Virus record (IMG/VR): IMGVR_UViG_3300044631_002195
Span: 1 to 28,555 of that record
Source: a virus
Length of the DNA: 28,555 nucleotides
Strand: one strand, 5' to 3'
Position numbers and translations under genes: made by a program. Within the stretch, counting starts at the first letter, position 1. Every line of letters begins with the position of its first letter. Below are positions 23,724 through 28,555 of the stretch, in pieces. The notes under the pieces are model-generated. The model was not told the DNA's origin, made no database searches, and saw only the letters and a program-made list of their open reading frames with translations.

Positions 23724-25031
23724 TTATGCGGTCCAATCGGTTGGGTAACCGTCGTAAGTAAGACCATTTTCTGTAAAGTAGAAATCTTTTGGCTCAACGT
23801 TTATTGAATAAACTTGAATTGTTACATCTATATTTTTTTCAAGATTTTCAATTGGAACGAATGCTTTTTCATTATAATTGTATATTAAATCAGATGGAAT
23901 TATGTCTGGTGACATTATAGGCTGAATTAGTCCATCTCTTTTTGCAATAATGCAGTGTGTCATAGAGTAAATATCTGAGTTTACAACAACCGCTCCTTGC
24001 GAATCATGTATTCCTATATTTGTTACTGTTGCCAAAGTTTCTTGTGCATTAGCAAAATCTTCTTCGCTAATAACAACTGGTGTTCCGTCGTAAGCATAGT
24101 CATCTGGCAATCCGCTAAAGCTTAGAGTTACAACTTGATCTCCAACTAGAAGTTGTCCAGCAGCAACTAAACCGTTAGGTGTTCTAATTAAAGTACTGAC
24201 TCCAACGCTCTTATAGTTAAACCCTGGAGGTGAAAAGAATCCTGGTGGTGAAAAGAATGCTGGAGGGGCAAAGAACCCTGGAGGTGAGAAGAACCCTGGA
24301 GGTGCAAAGAACCCTGGAGGGGCAAAGAACCCTGGAGGTGAGAAGAACCCTGGAGGTGCAAAGAACCCTGGAGGGGCAAAGAACCCTGGAGGTGAGAAGA
24401 ACCCTGGAGGTGAGAAGAATGAAGGTGCCTGAGTTGTTACGTTTCCAGAATAAGATGAAAATCCACCGCTACCGTTTGCATTTCTTGCCCGTACACGGTA
24501 TGCCTGAGTAGTATTTGCCTCATTTGCTATTGTAGTGCTTCCGCTACCTGCCTGAGTAACAGTTTTATTTTTAACTGGTGACTCATTAGATTCAATGTAG
24601 TAATCAATAATTGTGGATCCACCATCAGATGGTGCTGTCCAGGAAATTGTATCTTGGTTTACTCCAGCAGATGCTCCTGGCTGCGCCATAGTTGCTGGAA
24701 CAGTTGTGGCTGTTGCGGTTGCGGTATTTGAAGCCACTGATGAAGCATATGCGTCAACTGATGTAACCGTATAAGAATAAAGTGTATTAGATGCCAGTCC
24801 TGTATTAGAAAATGTATTTGTTGGATGAGCAACTGTTGCAATTTCAGTGCCACCACGAAATACTTTATAAGAAGAAGGAGTGTTGCCAGATGTTGGGTTT
24901 GTCCAAGACAAATCAATTCTACCATCATTAAATGGTCTATTTGCTGGAACGTTTGTTGCTGTTAAGTTGGTTACTGGATTTGGTCCAGTAAAGTTATCTT
25001 GAGCTGCTGCTCTTCTACCTATATTTTTCAT
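23724..25031 (-). CDS. Fibronectin-III tail protein with PPG repeats and Hint-like C-terminus
   Basis: The protein has 435 residues, with ATG 25031 behind AGGAG. Residues ~16-109 and ~112-201 are two fibronectin type III domains (RIDLSWTNPTSGNTPSSYKV; TISWTAPSDGGSTIIDYYI). Residues 205-270 are eleven FF[S/A]PPG hexapeptides, with one PPA variant. Residues ~274-430 resemble a Hint (hedgehog/intein) domain: TLIRTPNGLVAAGQLLVGDQV like block A, YSMTHCII like block B, and VYSINVEPKDFYFTENG like block F. The block A Cys is replaced by Ser275, and the terminal His-Asn by Tyr426-Asp427, so protein splicing is unlikely. It probably decorates the tail or baseplate. The oxygenases downstream could act on the prolines. 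Confidence 0.75.
   Translation of the reverse strand: MKNIGRRAAAQDNFTGPNPVTNLTATNVPANRPFNDGRIDLSWTNPTSGNTPSSYKVFRGGTEIATVAHPTNTFSNTGLASNTLYSYTVTSVDAYASSVASNTATATATTVPATMAQPGASAGVNQDTISWTAPSDGGSTIIDYYIESNESPVKNKTVTQAGSGSTTIANEANTTQAYRVRARNANGSGGFSSYSGNVTTQAPSFFSPPGFFSPPGFFAPPGFFAPPGFFSPPGFFAPPGFFAPPGFFSPPGFFAPPAFFSPPGFFSPPGFNYKSVGVSTLIRTPNGLVAAGQLLVGDQVVTLSFSGLPDDYAYDGTPVVISEEDFANAQETLATVTNIGIHDSQGAVVVNSDIYSMTHCIIAKRDGLIQPIMSPDIIPSDLIYNYNEKAFVPIENLEKNIDVTIQVYSINVEPKDFYFTENGLTYDGYPTDWTA
24222..24419 (-). repeat. Eleven 18-bp repeats encoding FF[S/A]PPG
   Basis: The 198-base in-frame array lies inside the fibronectin-III tail gene. Units alternate Ser and Ala at position 3, in order S S A A S A A S A S S. 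The S-A-A runs give a 54-bp higher-order repeat with nearly identical DNA, which suggests growth by unequal recombination or slippage. One unit ends PPA instead of PPG. Confidence 0.95.
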
Positions 25032-25050
25032 TTTATTCTCCTATTGCCTA

Positions 25051-27390
25051 TTATCTTAAATCTCCAGCTAACAACCAAGTTGAAGCTGCAATTTTTGTTG
25101 CTGTTACTGATGAATTTAGTGCTCTTAATGTTCCACCTGGAGTTGAAAGAATTGTTATTCCATTTCCAGTTATATTTGCACCAGTGCCTGATGATTGATA
25201 GAAGCTGATTGAAGAACCGATTGCATATTTTGCATTTCCTGTTGCTTCAAAGCTGATATTCACTGCACCAGACAGTGGAATTAATGAGTCACGAACTGCT
25301 GCATCTGTTCCAAGTAAATCAAGTGTTGTGTTTGATGAAACAGCTGATGCTATTGTTGTTAGAGATGGAACTCCAGCCTTTGTCTGTGTCTTATCTGTAA
25401 ATGCTACTCCTGCTGCTGCAACTGTTACTGTTCCAGTAAATGTTGGTGAAGCAATTGGTGCTTTTGCTGCTAAATTAGTTGTAACTGTTGATGCAAAGTT
25501 TGCGTCATCACCAAGTGCTGCTGCTAGCTCATCAAGTGTATTGAGTGCTGCTGGAGCACCTGCTAGAAGTGCGTTAACCTGTGATGTTGCATCTGCAATA
25601 GCTTCTGATTTAGCTGTTGCAATTGCTGTTGCCTGTGCTGTAGAAACTGGCTTTGAGGCATCTGCTGTATTATCAACATTTCCAAGGCCTACGTGTGCTT
25701 TTGTAACACCAGCAACTGTTCCAGTAAATGTTGGTGAAGCAATTGGTGCGTATGTTGATGCTGCTGTTGTAGATGCTAGCTTAGCATCAAGTGCTGATCC
25801 TAGGCCATCAATTTTTGTTATTTCAATTGCAGCTGATGCATTTATATCTGCATTAACAATTGCGCCATCTGCGATTTTTGCAGATGTTATTGCTGAATCT
25901 GCAATTTTAACAGTAGAGACTGCTCCATCTGCAATCTTGCCTTCTGTAACTGCTAATCCTGCAATTTTGCCTTCAGTTACAGCAGAGTTATTTATTTTAT
26001 CTGTTGTAACGGATGAATCTGCAAGCTTGCCAGTTGTTACTGCAAGGTCAGCAATTTCATTTGTGCCGACTGAGTTATCAGAAAGGTGAGATTGTGAAAT
26101 TGAATTATCTGCAATTTTTGCACCAGTTACAGCTAGATCTGCAAGCTTTGCTACGGTGACTGCTTGATCTGCAAGCTTCGCTGTTTCAACTGCTCCCGTG
26201 TCAATTTTTGCTGCAATGATTGAAGAATCTGCAAGCTTTGCTACGGTGACTGCTTGATCTGCAAGCTTTACTGTGGTGACTGCTTGATCTGCAAGCTTCC
26301 CTGTTTCAACAGAACCATCTGCAATTTTAGCAGAAGTTACTGCTGAATTGTTAATCTTTGCAGTTGTTACATTAAGATCTACAATTTTTTCAGTTGCAAC
26401 AGAATTATCTTGTGGCACTCTTAAATCTGAAAGTCTTACATCTGATGTATAAACTAAATTTGCTGCATCTAGGATACCATGTATGTTTGTAGAAATTGAA
26501 GAATGGTTAGATAGAGAATTTACTACAATGCCATCTGCATAAGCTTTAGTTGAAGCATCTGTACCAGTTGTTGGGACACCAAGATTTGAAATCTTGTTTG
26601 TTCCCATGTTTAATTCACCAGACATTGTATCGCCAGATTTGGCAACTTTTCCAGAAATGGCTGTTGTTAGTGTTCCAGAAAGATCTGCGTTATCTGCTAG
26701 AGATGTAGCAATTTCTGCTAAAGTATTTAGAGCTGCAGGTGCTGCACCAACAACTAACTCAATTGCATCCTGAACAAATGCTGTTGTTGCTACTTGAGTT
26801 GTATCTGTTCCAGCAGAAGCTGTTGGGGCTGTTGGTGTTCCAGTCAATGCTGGGGAAGTTAAAGACTTAGATGTAAGAGTTTGGGCTCCTGTTGTTGTAA
26901 CAAGAATGCTTGTGTCAGCAATTCCGTGTACGTTTGTTGCATCAGATTCGTGAGCTGAAAGCGCTGTTCCTGCTGCAGTTGCTGCCGCTGATATAGCCTC
27001 TGACTTGGCAGTTGCTACATTTGCAGTGGTTGCTAAAAGTGAAGTATCTGCAATTCCGTGTACGCTTGTTGTGGCGTTGTTGTGGTTAGTAACTGCTGTA
27101 GCTACTTCTGCATCAAGTGCTGCTCCACCTGGAAGCTGAGCCAAAGGTATTAATCCTGCTCCGTCAAGAGAGGCTACTCCGTTGGCAACACCTTTTGTGC
27201 TAAGGGCAACGTAGTCGTCTACTGTACCTGAAAGAGCGTAATCAAGATCTCTCCAGGGAGTGTCTCCATCTCCAAATTTAAAAGTATTAGTATCTGTTTC
27301 AATACCAATTTCTCCTGCTGCTAGTGTTGGGTTAGCATCAAACCAATCCTCTGCTAGACCTCTTCTTAACTGTAATCTTACTGTTGCCAT
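25051..27390 (-). CDS. Long tail fibre protein with Mtd-like N-terminus and decapeptide repeats
   Basis: The 779-residue protein starts at ATG 27390 with AAGGGGT 7 bases upstream. Residues 1-52 (VRLQLRRGLAEDWFDANPTL, GEIGIETDTNTFKFGDGDTPW) match the N-terminal domain of major-tropism-determinant-like fibres. Residues ~90-210 are helical with the phage fibre motif PTAPTASAGTDTTQVATTAF. Residues 330-519 are 19 decapeptides of the type AVTxAKIADx, probably a beta-solenoid or trimeric shaft. Residues ~545-575 contain KAHVGLGNVDNTADASKP, a common fibre motif. The C-terminal ~100 residues (ISFEATGNAKYAIGSS to the end, LLAGDLR) are beta-rich and a likely tip. It probably binds or projects towards the host surface. 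Confidence 0.85.
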   Translation of the reverse strand: MATVRLQLRRGLAEDWFDANPTLAAGEIGIETDTNTFKFGDGDTPWRDLDYALSGTVDDYVALSTKGVANGVASLDGAGLIPLAQLPGGAALDAEVATAVTNHNNATTSVHGIADTSLLATTANVATAKSEAISAAATAAGTALSAHESDATNVHGIADTSILVTTTGAQTLTSKSLTSPALTGTPTAPTASAGTDTTQVATTAFVQDAIELVVGAAPAALNTLAEIATSLADNADLSGTLTTAISGKVAKSGDTMSGELNMGTNKISNLGVPTTGTDASTKAYADGIVVNSLSNHSSISTNIHGILDAANLVYTSDVRLSDLRVPQDNSVATEKIVDLNVTTAKINNSAVTSAKIADGSVETGKLADQAVTTVKLADQAVTVAKLADSSIIAAKIDTGAVETAKLADQAVTVAKLADLAVTGAKIADNSISQSHLSDNSVGTNEIADLAVTTGKLADSSVTTDKINNSAVTEGKIAGLAVTEGKIADGAVSTVKIADSAITSAKIADGAIVNADINASAAIEITKIDGLGSALDAKLASTTAASTYAPIASPTFTGTVAGVTKAHVGLGNVDNTADASKPVSTAQATAIATAKSEAIADATSQVNALLAGAPAALNTLDELAAALGDDANFASTVTTNLAAKAPIASPTFTGTVTVAAAGVAFTDKTQTKAGVPSLTTIASAVSSNTTLDLLGTDAAVRDSLIPLSGAVNISFEATGNAKYAIGSSISFYQSSGTGANITGNGITILSTPGGTLRALNSSVTATKIAASTWLLAGDLR
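25834..26403 (-). repeat. Nineteen 30-bp (10-residue) repeats in fibre shaft
   Basis: These units encode SVATEKIVDL, NVTTAKINNS, AVTSAKIADG, SVETGKLADQ and onwards to AIVNADINAS, with pattern [A/S/N][V/I]xTxK[I/L]xDx. The DNA of neighbouring units is partly identical (AVTVAKLADQ-type units recur), while others have diverged. They form the fibre shaft. Confidence 0.9.
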
Positions 27391-27442
27391 TTTTTACCCC
27401 TTATATATTTTATTTATACTGCCTATTGTATCACTTAATGAT

Positions 27443-27808
27443 TTAAGATATAAGCCCAGAATCAAAAACCATTGAAACATCTGAATCTGTAGAATATGGA
27501 GATCCTCCATCTACGAATTTGCTGGTTGCACCAGGATTTACTCCATTTGCCTGTAGCGTATATATTGGCTGGCCGTCATAATCTATAGCTAGTCCAATAT
27601 CCATAAAACTTACCTGTGTGCTTGCATCTGGAATTTCTGAATTAAAAGCTATTGGAACCCATGTTCCATTTAGCTGAATTTGTAGTTTATTTGTTGCTGT
27701 ATCAAATCGAAGGGGTGTTTCGCCTAAAACGACGTTAGACCCAAATGTTGCAGTACCTGCTACATTAAGTCCATTCTTTACTTTAAAATTTTTATCTACT
27801 GTTGCCAT
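27443..27808 (-). CDS. Small tail fibre-associated structural protein
   Basis: The 121-residue protein lies between two fibre genes and starts at ATG 27808; the nearest SD-like stretch (AGGGG) is 14 bases away, so initiation may be weak. Its N-terminus (DKNFKVKNGLNVAGTATFGS) is a repeat-like beta motif found at the beginning of many phage fibre proteins, followed by LRFDTATNKLQIQLNGTWVPIAF. The C-terminus (VSMVFDSGLIS) is short. It lacks a receptor-binding-sized domain and may be a fibre base, an attachment piece or a trimerisation aid. No enzyme motif is visible. The assignment rests on the N-terminal motif and position. Confidence 0.65.
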   Translation of the reverse strand: MATVDKNFKVKNGLNVAGTATFGSNVVLGETPLRFDTATNKLQIQLNGTWVPIAFNSEIPDASTQVSFMDIGLAIDYDGQPIYTLQANGVNPGATSKFVDGGSPYSTDSDVSMVFDSGLIS

Positions 27809-27872
27809 TTAAGTTCACATATCCCCTAAGTTTTTGGTGGGGTTTTAAAAGGACCCCTTACCTTTTATTTAA

Positions 27873-28555
27873 TTATGCGTTAAATACTGTACCAGATACA
27901 GTAATTGTTGAATCGTTTACTGGATTTACTCTGATTCGGCAATGAGTTCCATCTACATCTGCTGTAATTGTTCCTCTTGAACCATTTGTTCCAACGATTG
28001 CATATTCTGTAATTGCTACGTTATCAGATGAATCTAGTGTTACTAGAATTTCTGAGATTTCGTTATGAGTTCCGTTATCAATCTTAACCAAGAACTTACC
28101 TGATTTAAAGTTTGTCTTATTGAACTGGTATGCAGTTACTGGAACTGAACCAAGTGATGTTGTTCTTGCTGCCACCTGCTTTGCAACATCATTTATATTA
28201 AGATCTGTAAATGGTGTTGTAGCATCTAGAACATCATCAAGTGCTGCCTGAGCAGATGCAATTGCATCTGTTTCTGCTTGGTCAGCGTATGCTTCGTAAG
28301 CAGTTGTAATTGCTCCTTCACGAGTGTCTGTGTAAGCCTTAGCATCTACCTCTGCTTGGTCAGCGTATGCTTCGTAAGCAGTTGTAATTGCTCCTTCACG
28401 AGTGTCTGTGTAAGCCTTAGCATCTACCTCTGCTTGGTCAGCGTATGCTTCGTAAGCAGTTGTAATTGCTCCTTCACGAGTGTCTGTGTAAGCCTTAGCA
28501 TCTACCTCTGCTTGGTCAGCGTATGCTTCGTAAGCAGTTGTAATTGCTCCTTCAC
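27873..28555 (-). CDS. Tail fibre protein, C-terminal part (N-terminus beyond window)
   Basis: The frame is open from the window edge to 27873, giving 226 complete residues; the true start is outside the window. A GTG at 28175 is only an internal codon, because coding pattern continues upstream (QAETDAIASAQAALDDVLDA). The visible N-terminal part is tandem 26-residue helical repeats (AKAYTDTREGAITTAYEAYA), probably a trimeric coiled-coil shaft. The C-terminal ~100 residues (RTTSLGSVPVTAYQFNKTNF, ISEILVTLDSSDNVAITEYA, HCRIRVNPVNDSTITVSGTV) are beta-rich, like a small tip or attachment domain. It is the first fibre gene of the module as seen here. The fibre identification is by repeat style and context. 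Confidence 0.72.
   Translation of the reverse strand, partial: EGAITTAYEAYADQAEVDAKAYTDTREGAITTAYEAYADQAEVDAKAYTDTREGAITTAYEAYADQAEVDAKAYTDTREGAITTAYEAYADQAETDAIASAQAALDDVLDATTPFTDLNINDVAKQVAARTTSLGSVPVTAYQFNKTNFKSGKFLVKIDNGTHNEISEILVTLDSSDNVAITEYAIVGTNGSRGTITADVDGTHCRIRVNPVNDSTITVSGTVFNA
28273..28555 (-). repeat. Perfect 78-bp tandem repeats in fibre gene, cut by window edge
   Basis: Identical units begin at 28273, 28351, 28429 and 28507. Three are complete and the fourth is truncated after 49 bases at the window end. Each encodes 26 residues in frame. The absence of any base difference implies recent amplification or active homogenisation. The total copy number is unknown because the array leaves the window. 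Confidence 0.95.

Noticed and set aside
23724-24212. Functional splicing intein in the tail protein
   Set aside because: There is no C-terminal extein with a conserved Asn-Cys/Ser/Thr junction; the terminal His-Asn is Tyr-Asp and the protein ends soon after.
24222-24419. Collagen triple helix in the tail protein
   Set aside because: Glycine occurs every sixth, not every third, residue, and paired Phe interrupts the pattern.
24188-24511. Repeat-rich open frames (RTLEVQRTLEG plus-strand, LQGSLHLQG minus-strand)
   Set aside because: Both are alternative-frame readings of the 18-bp PPG array, which keeps all frames open by its period of three.
25328-26089. 253-residue open frame on the plus strand across the fibre repeats
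   Set aside because: It is antisense to the decapeptide repeat array. Its Ala/Val/Ser-rich low-complexity sequence is a by-product of the repeats, and no ribosome site or matching gene neighbours exist on that strand.
27825-27865. GGGG/CCCC inverted repeat between two fibre genes as a terminator
   Set aside because: On the minus strand it is followed by an A-rich rather than U-rich stretch, and the stem has bulges. It would suit only plus-strand transcription, where no gene exists.
28273-28555. CRISPR array
   Set aside because: The repeats are direct and contiguous without spacers, in frame within a fibre gene.

Overview
The window is a single-strand block of tailed-phage structural and accessory genes. 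Every convincing gene lies on the minus strand, so transcription runs from position 28555 down to 1. The set portal, HK97-type protease/scaffold, major capsid protein, connectors, tail terminator, major tail protein, frameshifted tail chaperone and a very long tape measure, with no sheath gene, points to a long-tailed siphovirus-like member of the Caudoviricetes. The DNA is AT-rich. Several starts have a TATAAT box 6-9 bases before the ATG and no Shine-Dalgarno sequence, which looks like leaderless transcription. That would suit an actinobacterial host, but the host is not proven by the sequence. No RNA gene, CRISPR array, insertion sequence or integrase was found, and no stretch over 300 bases lacks a gene.

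Layout in transcription order. (1) 28555-23724, tail fibre/adhesin module: a fibre gene running off the window edge with perfect 78-bp repeats, a small fibre-associated protein, a 779-aa fibre with an Mtd-like N-terminus and 19 decapeptide repeats, and a fibronectin-III protein with eleven FF[S/A]PPG hexapeptides and a Hint-like C-terminus. (2) 23707-16229, accessory enzyme island: a GNAT-like protein, a cupin-like protein, five 2-oxoglutarate/Fe(II) oxygenases with intact prolyl-4-hydroxylase-type residues, one degenerate relative, two DUF6065-like proteins and a short-chain dehydrogenase. (3) 16226-14059: a LamG-type adhesin and a small unknown protein. (4) 14059-10035, head: portal, protease-scaffold fusion and major capsid protein, followed by a terminator. 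(5) 9988-5999: promoter, connector and neck proteins, tail terminator and major tail protein, followed by a second terminator. (6) 5948-1: promoter, tail assembly chaperone with a -1 slippery site, and the start of a tape measure of at least 1741 residues that carries a possible kinase-like domain.

How it may work together: the head and tail genes follow ordinary siphovirus order, but the adhesin module and enzyme island sit upstream of the portal rather than after the tape measure. The most interesting idea is that the oxygenases, which keep the H-x-D...H...(10)...K/R layout of collagen prolyl-4-hydroxylase, modify the proline-glycine repeats of the tail protein encoded just upstream, or other virion proteins. 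This is inference; the repeats and the catalytic residues are directly visible.
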